A stretch of DNA of 64,000 bases from Bryobacterales bacterium (GTDB taxonomy: Bacteria > Acidobacteriota > Terriglobia > Bryobacterales > UBA6623): NCBI GenBank assembly GCA_028819215.1, contig JAPPMG010000002.1, positions 111,007-175,006 of the forward strand. Direction: 5' to 3'. The notes under the pieces are model-generated. The model had not been told where the DNA came from, searched no databases, and saw only the letters and a list, made by a program, of their open reading frames with translations. The translations under genes and the position numbers were made by a program. This document shows, piece after piece, positions 36,074-47,939 of the stretch (within the stretch, counting starts at the first letter, position 1; every line of letters starts with the position of its first letter).

Positions 36074-37028
36074 AGTAGCCGGGCCGGTGGCGGACCTTGT
36101 TGCTCTTGGCCCCGCCCTTGAGGTCAATTCGGATGCGCCGGTAGCCGGGCCCTTTGCCCTGGGGCCGGTTGTACTCAAGGATGTACTGGTTGCGAATATC
36201 AGCCGCAATCCGCTTCACCAGCGGCTCGACCTCACTAAAGCTGGTCGGGAAGTAGGCGGGCCCGCCGGTGGGCCGGGTAATGGTGCGCAGGTGGCGCTCG
36301 GCCCGCTTGGCGGCCCTGCGCTCCTCTTCCGAGAGCAGCCCTATGCCATAGATCGTCACGTCCGAACTCTGCAGCTTGCGCACCAACAGCTCCAAGTCCA
36401 TCCGGCTGGAGGTGTCCTCGCCATCGGTGATGATCAGCAGCGCCCGCTTGTTGTAGTCCTTGTTGCCAGCCTTGACGAGATGGTCCAGAGACAGGCTCGT
36501 GGCATCGTATAGAGCAGTGCCGCCACGGGTGTCGATCCTCTGCAGGGCATCCTGCAGGCGGTCGATATCGCTCGTGAAGTCTTGATCGATGTACGACTCG
36601 TCGTTGAAGTTGACGACGAAGACCTCGTCCTGCGGATTGGAAGCCTTCACGAACTCCAAGGCGGCCGCGTTCACGTGGCGGCGCTTTTCGCGCATGCTGC
36701 CGGAGTTGTCGATCACCAGCCCGATGGACACGGGCACGTCTTCTTGGGCGAAATAGGTCAGGCTCTGCTGCTGATCGTCCTCCACGACGGAGAACGCGCT
36801 CTGTGAGAGGTCCGTGACGAAGCGATCCTGGCGGTCCACGACCGTCACGTGCAGCACGACGCGCTGCGTCTCGACGCAGAACGCGATGCCGGGAGGGCAG
36901 CCGCCCGTCTGGCCGCGGGCCGCAGGCACGGACGGTGCCATCGCCGCCAGCCAAACCGTCGCGGCCAAAGCTGCGGATAGAACCGGCCACCGTCCGACAG
37001 CGCTGTTGAGCCTAGCGAGTCGGCGCAT
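36063..37028 (-). CDS. VWFA-domain secreted protein (acidobacterial VWFA-related family)
   Basis: Signal peptide; VPVSIGLVIDNSGSMREK (MIDAS DxSxS); LLIITDGEDTSSR; RNQYILEYNRPQGKGPGYRRIRIDLKGG. ATG at 37028 preferred. Confidence 0.85.
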   Translation of the reverse strand: MRRLARLNSAVGRWPVLSAALAATVWLAAMAPSVPAARGQTGGCPPGIAFCVETQRVVLHVTVVDRQDRFVTDLSQSAFSVVEDDQQQSLTYFAQEDVPVSIGLVIDNSGSMREKRRHVNAAALEFVKASNPQDEVFVVNFNDESYIDQDFTSDIDRLQDALQRIDTRGGTALYDATSLSLDHLVKAGNKDYNKRALLIITDGEDTSSRMDLELLVRKLQSSDVTIYGIGLLSEEERRAAKRAERHLRTITRPTGGPAYFPTSFSEVEPLVKRIAADIRNQYILEYNRPQGKGPGYRRIRIDLKGGAKSNKVRHRPGYYAD

Positions 37029-38010
37029 AGTACCCGTTGCGGTAGTACGGCCGTAGCTCTGGCATGCCACGAATCTTCTTGATCTCGACCTTGACCCGAC
37101 GCCACTTTCCATCTTTCTGCGTATTCTCTGGGATGTATCCCAGCACGTACTGGTTGCGCAGCTCGATCCCGATCTTCTCGGCGATATCGGGCAGCTCGTT
37201 CACGTTCTGCACGGCGAACTGCCTTCCGCCTGTGGATTCGGCGATTTCAGTCAACAGCCCCGGACCGGCGGCCTCCTCCGGCGTGCGCCCCCGCGAAGCG
37301 TACGGCTCGTAGATGCCAATGGCGTAGATCTGCACGTCAGACTCGCGCACTGTCCGCTTGATCTCCCGCGGCGTGTAACGGCTGGAATTGTCGCCGCCGT
37401 CGGAAATGACCAGCAGGGCTTTCTGGGAGTTCTTGGCCTCTTTCATCTGGCTCAGCGCGAGGTAGATCGCATCCAAGAGGGCCGTGCGCCCTTTCGAGCG
37501 CACGAAGGTGAGCCGGTTCTGGATCTCTTCGAGGCTGCGAGTGAAGCCCGTCACCATCTCGGGCCGGTTATTGAACTGGACCAAGAAAAACTCGTCCTCC
37601 GGATTGACGGTCTTGAAGAATTGCGCGACGGCCTCGCGCGACTTGGTCATCTTGTAGCCCATGCTGCCGGAGGCATCGAAGACGACCGCCAGCGACAGAG
37701 GCGCCTCCTCGGCACCGAACTGCTCGATGACTTGCGGCTTGCTGTCCTCCTTGAGCACAAAGTGCTCCTTGTCGAGACCGGTGACCATGCGCCCGATCGG
37801 GTCGGTCACCGTCACGTTGATCAATGCCATCTCGACATCGACCTTGATGATTTCGCGGCGGCTGAACTCCAAGTTCAAGTCGTCGCGGGCAGGATTCGTG
37901 CGCAGCGCAGGATCGGCGTCACCTGTCAGCGCGACGGGGCTCCACAGAACGGCGGCGGCGATCAGCAACAGACCGCCAACAGGCCCCCTCGCTCCCGCTC
38001 GTTGCATCAA
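37012..38010 (-). CDS. VWFA-domain secreted protein (acidobacterial VWFA-related family, tandem paralogue)
   Basis: LSLAVVFDASGSMGYKMTKS; LLVISDGGDNSSRYTPREI; RNQYVLGYIPENTQKDGKWRRVKVEIKK; overlaps the downstream VWA gene by 17 nt. Confidence 0.85.
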   Translation of the reverse strand: MMQRAGARGPVGGLLLIAAAVLWSPVALTGDADPALRTNPARDDLNLEFSRREIIKVDVEMALINVTVTDPIGRMVTGLDKEHFVLKEDSKPQVIEQFGAEEAPLSLAVVFDASGSMGYKMTKSREAVAQFFKTVNPEDEFFLVQFNNRPEMVTGFTRSLEEIQNRLTFVRSKGRTALLDAIYLALSQMKEAKNSQKALLVISDGGDNSSRYTPREIKRTVRESDVQIYAIGIYEPYASRGRTPEEAAGPGLLTEIAESTGGRQFAVQNVNELPDIAEKIGIELRNQYVLGYIPENTQKDGKWRRVKVEIKKIRGMPELRPYYRNGYYAPTR

Positions 38011-38146
38011 CTGGCTCCCGCCATCAGCGTCGACAGCGCCACGACCGCCGGTAGTCGGCCTAGTGCGCGATTATCACGATAGCACCACGGCCCGCATTTG
38101 TCTCTCCGCACTTCCGCGCCCCGGCCGCTTTCCACGCCAATTATGA

Positions 38147-39934
<1,788 letters not shown>

Positions 39935-39948
39935 CCTGAGCTAGAGCC

Positions 39949-40947
39949 ATGATTCGATTCGCACAACTGGGCGCCGGCCGCATCGGCAGGATGCACGCGC
40001 GGAATCTGGCGGCCCATAGCCGGGCCGAACTGGTGGGTATCTACGACGTGGACTCGGCTGCCAGCGCGGAAGCAGCTCGTGCCACCGGCAGCCTGGCGTT
40101 CGACTCGGTCGATGCGCTGCTGGACGACGACTCGATCAATGCCGTCTTGATCGCGACCTCGACGGACACGCACTGCGAGTTGATCGAGCGATCCGCGCGA
40201 GCGGGCAAGGCCGTGCTGTGCGAGAAGCCGATTCACTTGGACATCCGTCGTGTGGACGAGTGCGCAGAGGTCGTCAAGTCGACAGGCGCGCGTGTCCAGA
40301 TCGGCTTCAACCGTCGCTTCGACCCCAGTCATGCGGCACTGGGGCAAGCCGCGGCCAGCGGCGAGATCGGCAACTTGGAGCTTGCCGTGATCACGAGCCG
40401 CGACCCGGCCCCGCCGCCGCTGGACTACCTGCGCGTGTCGGGCGGCTTGTTCCGGGACATGATGATTCACGACTTTGACATCGCGCGCTTTCTGTTCGCG
40501 CAAGAGCCCGTCGAGGTCAGCGCGATGGGCGGGGTGCTGGTCGACCCCGCGATCGGCGAGATCGGCGACGTGGACTCTGCGGTGGTGACCATGCGCATGT
40601 CCTCTGGCGCTATGTGCCAAATCAACTGCTCGCGACGCTGCGCCTACGGCTACGACCAGCGCATCGAGATGTTTGGCGAGAAGGGCATGCTCATTTCCGC
40701 CAACCCAGCCATAACGAACCTCCAGCGTTACAGCGCCACCACCACCGACGCGGGCGAACGGCTGCACCACTTTTTCATCGAACGCTATGCCGAATCCTAC
40801 GTCCGGGAGATCGACGCCTTCGTCGATGCCATCGAAGCCGGGCACGCTCCCTCGCCGAGCTTTGAGGACGGCCGGCGGGCGTTGATGCTAGCAGATGCGG
40901 CCGTGGAGTCGGCCCAGAGCGGCCGCGCGATCCGAATTCGGCCGTGA
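39949..40947 (+). CDS. iolG: Inositol 2-dehydrogenase (Gfo/Idh/MocA family)
   Basis: MIRFAQLGAGRIGRMHARNLAAHSRAELVGIYDVD; LCEKPIHLDIRRVDEC; QIGFNRRFDPSHAALGQAAASGEIG; GGLFRDMMIHDFDIARFL. Confidence 0.85.
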   Translation: MIRFAQLGAGRIGRMHARNLAAHSRAELVGIYDVDSAASAEAARATGSLAFDSVDALLDDDSINAVLIATSTDTHCELIERSARAGKAVLCEKPIHLDIRRVDECAEVVKSTGARVQIGFNRRFDPSHAALGQAAASGEIGNLELAVITSRDPAPPPLDYLRVSGGLFRDMMIHDFDIARFLFAQEPVEVSAMGGVLVDPAIGEIGDVDSAVVTMRMSSGAMCQINCSRRCAYGYDQRIEMFGEKGMLISANPAITNLQRYSATTTDAGERLHHFFIERYAESYVREIDAFVDAIEAGHAPSPSFEDGRRALMLADAAVESAQSGRAIRIRP

Positions 40948-40978
40948 GCACCGGCCCGCGGGATTATACTGGGGCGCG

Positions 40979-42316
40979 ATGCGCCTACTACTAGCCTACG
41001 CATTGGCATTTCCCGCGCTGCTGGCGGCCCAAGCCCCCGCCTGGCAGGTAGGCCTGGCCACGACGGATATCACGCCAACCGAGCCCTTGCCGATGGCGGG
41101 CTATGCCGCCCGCGAGGCCCCGTTCGAATCTGTCGCGGATCCGCTGTTCGCCAAGGCCCTCGCGATCCAGGACAGCTATGGGGCCCGGGCTCTGCTGATC
41201 ACGGCGGACTTGCTCGGCTTCACACGGCAACGCTCCGAGGCTATCTGCGCGAGGCTGCAGGAGACCACGGGAATTCGGCGGGAGCAGGTCCTGCTCAACG
41301 CGTCCCACACGCACGCGGGACCGCTGGTGGCGGGTTCGTTGCTCACCCGCGCGACGCCCGAAACGCGCCGAAAGATCGAAGCCTACATCCAAGCGATGGA
41401 GTCGAAGATCGTCACTGCCGCCGAGAAGGCCTTGAACGAACTGCGCCCGGCGCGCCTTTCGTGGGGCCGCGGAGTGGCGGGCTTCGTCATGAACCGGCGG
41501 GAGTTCACCGAGCGCGGGGTGATTCTGGGCACTAATGCCAGTGGGCCAGCGGACCGCACCGTGCCGGTACTGCGCGTGGAGGCAGCGGATGGCCGGCTCC
41601 GCGCGATCGTCTTCGGTGCTGGTTCTCACTGCACCACCTTGACGGGGGGCAACTTGAAGATCAGCGGCGATTATGCCGGCGTCGCGCAGGGACTGCTGCA
41701 AGACAGGCTGCCCGGTGTGCAGGCCATGTTCATGACGGGCTGCGCCGGTGACGCCAACCCCTACCCCCGCGGCACGCTGGAGCTGGCTCGGCGACATGGC
41801 AGCGAACTGGCCGCGGTCGTTAGCGAAGTCCTTGAAGGCGAACTCGCTCCGGTGCACGGGCCGCTGCGGACTGAGTTTCGCACGGTAGATCTGCCGCTCG
41901 AATCTCACACGCGAAGACAGATCGAGGCGATGCAAGCCGGTGCACGTTCGTATCGGAGATTCTTCACCGAGGGCGCCCTCGGGAAGCTGGACAGGGGGGA
42001 GTCGCTGCGCCGGACCTACGCTGCGCCGTTCGCGCTGTGGCAGTTCGGCCAGGATCTGACACTGGTCGCCTACAGCGGAGAGACCGTCGTCGACTACGTC
42101 CGGCTCGCCCAAGAACGGCTCGGCCCGCTCAAGCTCTGGGTCAGCGGCTACAACAACGACGTGTTCGGATACCTCCCAACGGCGAGGATCCTGCAGGAGG
42201 GCGGCTACGAGACACGGGGGCTATACGTGGATTACGGGCTATTTCGCCCAAACGTGCAGGAAGTCGTTATGGAAGCCATCGCCGATATGGCCCGCGCTGC
42301 GGGGCGCATCCAGTAG
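40979..42316 (+). CDS. Neutral/alkaline ceramidase-like secreted hydrolase
   Basis: Signal peptide MRLLLAYALAFPALLAAQ; VGLATTDITPTEPLPMAGYAARE; LLNASHTHAGPLV; VFGAGSHCTTL; MFMTGCAGDANPYPRG; C-terminal YNNDVFGYLPTARILQEGGYE. Confidence 0.82.
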   Translation: MRLLLAYALAFPALLAAQAPAWQVGLATTDITPTEPLPMAGYAAREAPFESVADPLFAKALAIQDSYGARALLITADLLGFTRQRSEAICARLQETTGIRREQVLLNASHTHAGPLVAGSLLTRATPETRRKIEAYIQAMESKIVTAAEKALNELRPARLSWGRGVAGFVMNRREFTERGVILGTNASGPADRTVPVLRVEAADGRLRAIVFGAGSHCTTLTGGNLKISGDYAGVAQGLLQDRLPGVQAMFMTGCAGDANPYPRGTLELARRHGSELAAVVSEVLEGELAPVHGPLRTEFRTVDLPLESHTRRQIEAMQAGARSYRRFFTEGALGKLDRGESLRRTYAAPFALWQFGQDLTLVAYSGETVVDYVRLAQERLGPLKLWVSGYNNDVFGYLPTARILQEGGYETRGLYVDYGLFRPNVQEVVMEAIADMARAAGRIQ

Positions 42317-42524
42317 GACCGCGCTTCCGAAACTGAAGGATCGGTCCGGACACCCTTCTCGGCGGACCGCTGCAACGCCACGGGTCGCCTTGACGCGTGT
42401 CAGTCCCTTACTGCCCGGAAACGGACGGGTAGGGCTCCAGTCGATGGTAGTCTGGACTCCGAGACGCGACGCAATCTGCACGAAAGCGCTTTCCCCGCGC
42501 TCGAATGTCGCCGCCGAATTTGCC

Positions 42525-43769
42525 ATGACCAGCACCCGCCGAACGTTCCTCTCCACTGCCAGCGTTGCGCTGGGCGCGGCCAAGGCCGTTGCCGCACCGG
42601 TCCGGATCAGTTCGATCACGCTGACAAGGATCCGAGGCAACTTTCACAAGTTCGTCGCGATGAATGCCTACGACAATCAGCCCAAGGGCACCAGTTACGA
42701 GAATGTGCTGGTGCGCATCACGACCGACGCGGGTGTCGAAGGCGTCGGGGTGATGGGTTATACCAGGCCCGATGCCGAGTTCCTCCGGGACATCCGATCT
42801 CTGCTCGGTGCCGACCCCGAAGCTGCCTACGAATTCCGAGATGGCCTGATTTGGGGGCGGGCGGGCGACTTCGGCACGCTGCTCACCAAGTACAAGCACT
42901 TGGACGGACCACTGTGCGACCTCATCGGAAAGTTGCGGGGAGTGCCCTGCTGGAAGCTCTTTGGCGAATCCGTCAAGGATCGTGTCGAAGTCTACGACGG
43001 GACGCTCTACTTCAGCGATCTCTGGTATAGCGACCGCGGCGTCCAGGCGGTCGTGGACGAGGCGAGCGAGGCCATGCAGAGCGGCTACCGGGGGATCAAG
43101 CTCAAGATCGGCAGAGGCAGCAAGTGGATGCGGCGGAGCGAGGGGTTGCGGCGCGACATTGAGGTCATCCGCTCCGTGCGATCGGCGATCGGCTTCCGGC
43201 CGAGGCTGTTGGTCGACGCCAACAACGGGTACCGAGATGACTTCGAGGGGGCGTGGCGATTGCTATGGGAAACCCGGGAACAGAGGCTGGACTGGCTGGA
43301 GGAGGTCTTCCCCGAAGACGCCGAACTCTACCGTCGATTGCGCCATCGGATGCAGCAGGCCGGTATTGAAACGCCCATTGCCGATGGCGAGAACATGCGG
43401 GCCGCTGAAGACTTCCGGCCCTTCGTCGAGCCGGAGCGCCTGTTCGACGTGATGCAACTCGACATTCGCACCGGCGGAATCTTGGACTGTCGCGCCATGT
43501 CGCGATTGGGTGAACCGCATGGGGCCCAGGCAGTGCCGCACAATTGGGGCTCGCAAGTGGGCTTGCTGATGAGCCTGCACCTTGCGAAGACCCAGAAGAA
43601 CATCATGGCGGCCGAGGATGACCGATCCAACTGTGCCGCCCTCGCCGTGAGCGGCTACGAGTTCAAGGACGGCGCATATTCCGTCTCGGACGAGCCCGGC
43701 CTGGGGATTCGAGTCAACGAGGATCTGTACGAAGCGCCCCCGTTTCCTGCCAAGACAGTGATCGCTTGA
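42525..43769 (+). CDS. Mandelate racemase/muconate lactonizing enzyme (enolase superfamily) with signal-like N-terminus
   Basis: MTSTRRTFLSTASVALGAAKAVA; GYRGIKLKIGRGSKW (KxK), RLLVDANNGY, LDWLEEVFPED, PIADGENM. Confidence 0.87.
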   Translation: MTSTRRTFLSTASVALGAAKAVAAPVRISSITLTRIRGNFHKFVAMNAYDNQPKGTSYENVLVRITTDAGVEGVGVMGYTRPDAEFLRDIRSLLGADPEAAYEFRDGLIWGRAGDFGTLLTKYKHLDGPLCDLIGKLRGVPCWKLFGESVKDRVEVYDGTLYFSDLWYSDRGVQAVVDEASEAMQSGYRGIKLKIGRGSKWMRRSEGLRRDIEVIRSVRSAIGFRPRLLVDANNGYRDDFEGAWRLLWETREQRLDWLEEVFPEDAELYRRLRHRMQQAGIETPIADGENMRAAEDFRPFVEPERLFDVMQLDIRTGGILDCRAMSRLGEPHGAQAVPHNWGSQVGLLMSLHLAKTQKNIMAAEDDRSNCAALAVSGYEFKDGAYSVSDEPGLGIRVNEDLYEAPPFPAKTVIA

Positions 43770-43797
43770 GCCCGGACTCCGCTCGATCCCGAGGCGC

Positions 43798-44934
43798 TCA
43801 GTCGCCGATGTGGAGTTCTGCGATAGCGATCCCAGACTCGCCCGCTACGGCGTACAGCAGGAACACGCGCCCGTCCTCCTCGAAGATGGCGGGATCGCGC
43901 AACTGGTTGACGGGACCGTAGGCCACGCTGCGGATCGACGGCTCGTTGGGCTCGTGCGCGCCTTCCCACTCCCGTTCCGGGCGCATGATCTCCTGAGCGC
44001 CCGTCTCCTTCCATTCGGTCCAAGCCGGAGCGAGGTCGATGGTGCTCAGCAAGATTCGCTCGGGCGCGTGCCCGACCTGGGTCCAGAAAACATATAGCCG
44101 GTCGCCCCGCTTCAGGAGTGCACAATGCCGCATGTCGGGATTGAACAGCAGCGGGCCCGTCTCGAAATCGGAGAGGCCGTCGCGGGAGCGGTACACCTGT
44201 CCCGGCATGGCGATCCCATAGGTCAGGCCCTCGTGTTCAAACACGCGCAGGTACGTCCTGCCAAGGATCTCGGGCCGCGCCTGGAAATCGATGCCATCGC
44301 GCGACAGGGCGACTCGGCTGACTTGCCTTCCTGCGGACTCCAAACCGTGGAAATACATCACGATGCGACGGTTATCGTGATCGACGTGTACATCCGGCGA
44401 CGCGATGTGGGTGGCCGTCAATTCCTTGCGGAGCGAATGCGGCAGCTTGCTGCCGCCAGAGGTAACGGCCCTCCGGGCGGATTCTCGATCTAACTGTTCC
44501 TGCGTGAGCGGGGGTGGCTCGCTGGGAAAGTGAGACTTCTCGATCTGAAGGCTGCCCGACGGATGCACCTGCCAGGGACCGAGCAAGCTATCGGCGTAGG
44601 CCAGGCGGATGTAGCTCCCCTTGTGATCGGCAAAGTACAGGTAGTACTTGCCCAAGGAGCCGGAAACCCAGTCGGGGACGCGGATCAAGGACGGGCCCTG
44701 AATGTTCTCGCCGACGCTTGGGTGCGTGTCTGGCGTGATGATCGGGCGGTCGAGCAACCGCTCCACCCGGATCGAGGGCTCAGCTGCGATGCCCATCGCA
44801 GTCACCGTCAGCACGAGGACAACTGGAACCGCCAGAGAAAGCACGCGAGCCCCGATCTTTATGCGCCCTGCTGCGGAAACGTGCATGGAACCTAGCATTG
44901 ATATGACTCTGGCGAGTCTCTCCGAACTCGCCAA
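43798..44934 (-). CDS. Secreted five-bladed beta-propeller glycosidase-like protein (GH43-type fold)
   Basis: LLDRPIITPDTHPSVGENIQGPSLIRVPDWVSGSLGKYYLYFADHKGSYIRLAYADSLLGPW; LRDPAIFEEDGRVFLLYAVAGESGIAIAEL. True start may be an internal ATG. Confidence 0.7.
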   Translation of the reverse strand: MASSERLARVISMLGSMHVSAAGRIKIGARVLSLAVPVVLVLTVTAMGIAAEPSIRVERLLDRPIITPDTHPSVGENIQGPSLIRVPDWVSGSLGKYYLYFADHKGSYIRLAYADSLLGPWQVHPSGSLQIEKSHFPSEPPPLTQEQLDRESARRAVTSGGSKLPHSLRKELTATHIASPDVHVDHDNRRIVMYFHGLESAGRQVSRVALSRDGIDFQARPEILGRTYLRVFEHEGLTYGIAMPGQVYRSRDGLSDFETGPLLFNPDMRHCALLKRGDRLYVFWTQVGHAPERILLSTIDLAPAWTEWKETGAQEIMRPEREWEGAHEPNEPSIRSVAYGPVNQLRDPAIFEEDGRVFLLYAVAGESGIAIAELHIGD

Positions 44935-45049
44935 CTAGCATAGTCCAGCACGGCGCCAATGCCTCGCCAGGCCCACCTGCGGGTATCGACCTAGGGCAAT
45001 CAACGCATTCAAGCGCAGCGTCAACGACTCTCCGGAACACGCCCTTGCG

Positions 45050-46525
45050 TCAGAAGAAGACCTGAATCATCTGTCCGTGCAGGTCATAAACGGTCGATCG
45101 GTTGCTGGGCCACATGGGCTCGGCAAGTTCCGCGTTCCATGCTTCGAGCTCAGCCTCGAGCCGCTCCACGATCTCGGGATGCTCTTCTGCCAAGTTTCGG
45201 CTCTCCCCGATGTCTTCCGATAAGTCGTACAGCACCGTCAGTTGGCCCAACGGCGAATCGCCGGGATATTCCACCTCGGGCAAGCGCCGACCGCCGATTA
45301 CGAGAGCCTCCTCGGTCAGGTCCGTCTTGTTGACCTTCCACATCTTCCACTTGCCCGAACGCACCGCGATGTTGGGCTTGAACCTCCAGAACAAGAACTC
45401 GTGCGGCGGCTCTTCCCGTTCGCCGCGCAGGTAGGGCAAGAGATTCACGCTGTCTTGAGCAGTTTCGCCCGCTCCGGCCGCAGCCGCTAGGGTCGAGTAG
45501 AGATCGAGCGAGATGATCGGTTGCTCGTAGGTCTGTCCGGCCGGCAAGCCCGCCGGCCAGTAGAAGATGAACGGTACCCGAATGCCGCCTTCAAGATGGA
45601 ACCGCTTCGATCCACGCAGCGGATCGTTGGAACACACGTCTTGCGAGAGGTACTTCACGCATCCGTTGTCAGAAGTGAACACGATCAACGTGTTCTCCTC
45701 CAAGCCGTTGGCTCGCAACTCAGCTACGACGTCGCCGACATAGTCGTCGACCGACGACACCATTGCCGCAAAGATGCGGCGGCCCTCCGGTTCCAGATCG
45801 GCATAGCGCTCGGTGTACTCGGTCGTCGCTTGGAGCGGCGTATGCGGCGCATTGGGCGTGAGCATCAAGAAGAACTGTTCGTCCTTGTGCCGCCGGATGA
45901 AGTCCACGGCCCTGTCCGCAAACACATCGGTGAGGTACTCCTCGACCTCCACCTGCTCGAAGCCATCGAAAATCGCGTTGGCGTCGCGCCTGGTCGTCGG
46001 GGCGTTGCGCGCGGGCCACGACTGGACCCCTTCCTTGCGCGAGTCGATGTACGAGGTGCCACCGGCCAGCACGCCGAAATACTCGTCAAAGCCCCGATTT
46101 AGAGGGTGATGTTGCTCCGACTTGCCCAAGTGCCACTTGCCGATCAGCCCGGTTGCATATCCGGCATCCCCCAGCATGTCCGCCAACGTGCGCTCGTCGG
46201 TGGGCAGGCCCACCACAGTGTCGCGCCCGGAAGTGTTGTACTCGTACCCAAAGCGCGGCTGGTAACGGCCGGTATAGAGCCCGGCCCGAGACGGACTGCA
46301 CACCGCCGCGGAAACATAGCCGTCCGTGGCGCGGATCCCGCCACTGCCTAGAGCGTCAAGATGCGGAGTCTGAATGAACTCTGACGCATAAGATCCGAGA
46401 TCGTTATAGCCCAGATCGTCTGCGACGATCACGACGATGTTCGGCGGGCTCTCCGCTTGCTCCGGCGTCGGTGCCGAGCAAGCGGTCAAGAGCGAGAAAG
46501 CCGTGAGAAGAACAGCGCTGCGCAT
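45050..46525 (-). CDS. Sulfatase (C-type), possible lipoprotein
   Basis: LLTACSAPTPEQ signal/lipobox-like; PNIVVIVADDLGYNDLGSY; active site AAVCSPSRAGLYTGRY; GKWHLG. Confidence 0.92.
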   Translation of the reverse strand: MRSAVLLTAFSLLTACSAPTPEQAESPPNIVVIVADDLGYNDLGSYASEFIQTPHLDALGSGGIRATDGYVSAAVCSPSRAGLYTGRYQPRFGYEYNTSGRDTVVGLPTDERTLADMLGDAGYATGLIGKWHLGKSEQHHPLNRGFDEYFGVLAGGTSYIDSRKEGVQSWPARNAPTTRRDANAIFDGFEQVEVEEYLTDVFADRAVDFIRRHKDEQFFLMLTPNAPHTPLQATTEYTERYADLEPEGRRIFAAMVSSVDDYVGDVVAELRANGLEENTLIVFTSDNGCVKYLSQDVCSNDPLRGSKRFHLEGGIRVPFIFYWPAGLPAGQTYEQPIISLDLYSTLAAAAGAGETAQDSVNLLPYLRGEREEPPHEFLFWRFKPNIAVRSGKWKMWKVNKTDLTEEALVIGGRRLPEVEYPGDSPLGQLTVLYDLSEDIGESRNLAEEHPEIVERLEAELEAWNAELAEPMWPSNRSTVYDLHGQMIQVFF

Positions 46526-46610
46526 GATCGCCGCTATTGTAGTCCGCCATGCATGCCACTGGCCGGAGCCTCGGGCTCACTAGGAACCTGCCAGAGGACG
46601 GTCAGCGGCT

Positions 46611-47774
46611 TCAGCCCAAGGACTCCTTCGTCTCAGCAATGATCAGGTCTACGACTTCCCTGAGTGCCTCGTCGTGCGATGCCCCCTCGAGTCGGCGCAG
46701 ACGAAACAGATCCACTTGCCGGTCAGCGCCAGAGCCATTGCGGACGATTTCGAGAACGTGCCGCAATTCGGCCTCGCAATCGAGGGCCTTAGCGTCGTCG
46801 GCCAAGGCGCTCACCAGATCCTGCGCATAGTCGTCGATGTCCATCCTGCCGCCACCTTCCAAGTTCCCGAAGAACGCCAGCACTCCGTAGCGCTGGGCTA
46901 GCCAGCGGTTCTCGTTGATGATCTCGGTGGGGTGGTCGGGAGGCAGGGTGCCGTTGATGTCGCGGCGCCAGAGATTGCGCACCAGACAGCCGTACAACGC
47001 AGTGATCGCTATGGCATCTTCGATCCGAGGGCATATGTCGCAGATCCGCATCTCGACAGTCGGGTAGACATGGGAGGGACGAATGTCCCACCACAACTCG
47101 CCGGCATTCTCGATCAAGTTCAGGCGGCGATAGTCCCGGGTAAGCGCATCGAACTCTTGCCACGAATTCAGCGGCCGGGGAACGCCCGTCCTCGGCAGGG
47201 TGCCGAAGATCGTCATTCGGTATGACTTGAAGCCGGTTTCGCGGCCTCCATGAAACGGGGACGAGCCCGACAGCGCATGCAACAGCGGCAGGTAACGCCG
47301 GAGCGCCGTCATGACGCGAATGCGCGTGTCATTGTCTCCAAATCCGACATGGACGTGCATGCCGCCAATGATTAACCTGCGCACCGTCTCTTGGTACGTC
47401 ACCGCGAACTCTGCGTAACGCCGGCCGACCGAAATGACCTGAGTGCTCCAAGCCGCAAATGGATGGATCGAAGCCGCGATGGCGTGTGTGCCATGACTCT
47501 CAGCTGCATTGACCACCGCCGAGCGAGTCCGGGCCAATGCCTTGCGCACTTCGGCGATGCTGCGGCAGACTGCTGTAGCGGTCTCAAGCTGCGAACGCAA
47601 GAACTCCGGCGCTACCTTGTGCTCTCCGGCCTGCCGGGCGCATTCGTGGAAAATTGCCTGATCGGGCTCTGCTACCAAATCACGCGTCTCGGGGTCGACG
47701 AGGAAGAACTCTTCCTCGACGCCGAACGTGATGTCTAGATCTTCACTGCGCCTGTACGCGACCACTCCAGTCAA
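46611..47774 (-). CDS. ybdK: YbdK-type carboxylate-amine ligase (GCS2 family)
   Basis: TFGVEEEFFLVDPETRDLVAEPDQ; GGMHVHVGFGDNDTRIRVM; LSGSSPFHGGRETGFKSYRMTIF; WWDIRPSHVYPTVEMRICDICPRIEDAIAI. Confidence 0.92.
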   Translation of the reverse strand: MTGVVAYRRSEDLDITFGVEEEFFLVDPETRDLVAEPDQAIFHECARQAGEHKVAPEFLRSQLETATAVCRSIAEVRKALARTRSAVVNAAESHGTHAIAASIHPFAAWSTQVISVGRRYAEFAVTYQETVRRLIIGGMHVHVGFGDNDTRIRVMTALRRYLPLLHALSGSSPFHGGRETGFKSYRMTIFGTLPRTGVPRPLNSWQEFDALTRDYRRLNLIENAGELWWDIRPSHVYPTVEMRICDICPRIEDAIAITALYGCLVRNLWRRDINGTLPPDHPTEIINENRWLAQRYGVLAFFGNLEGGGRMDIDDYAQDLVSALADDAKALDCEAELRHVLEIVRNGSGADRQVDLFRLRRLEGASHDEALREVVDLIIAETKESLG

Positions 47775-47939
47775 CTCCTGATCCGACCCGCAGCCCCAAC
47801 GAAACTGGTCTGGTCGCTTCTAGAATGTTACCTTTGTCTGCTAGCGATTCCCCGACGTTTCTACATTCCGAGAGCGCAGCTGTGCCGCGGCTGCCTCCGC
47901 CCGCAACTTGAAACAGTCACCTTGATCGGAATCCCGCTC

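Noticed and set aside
40991-42112. 373 aa minus-strand ORF
   Set aside because: Antisense to the ceramidase-like gene.
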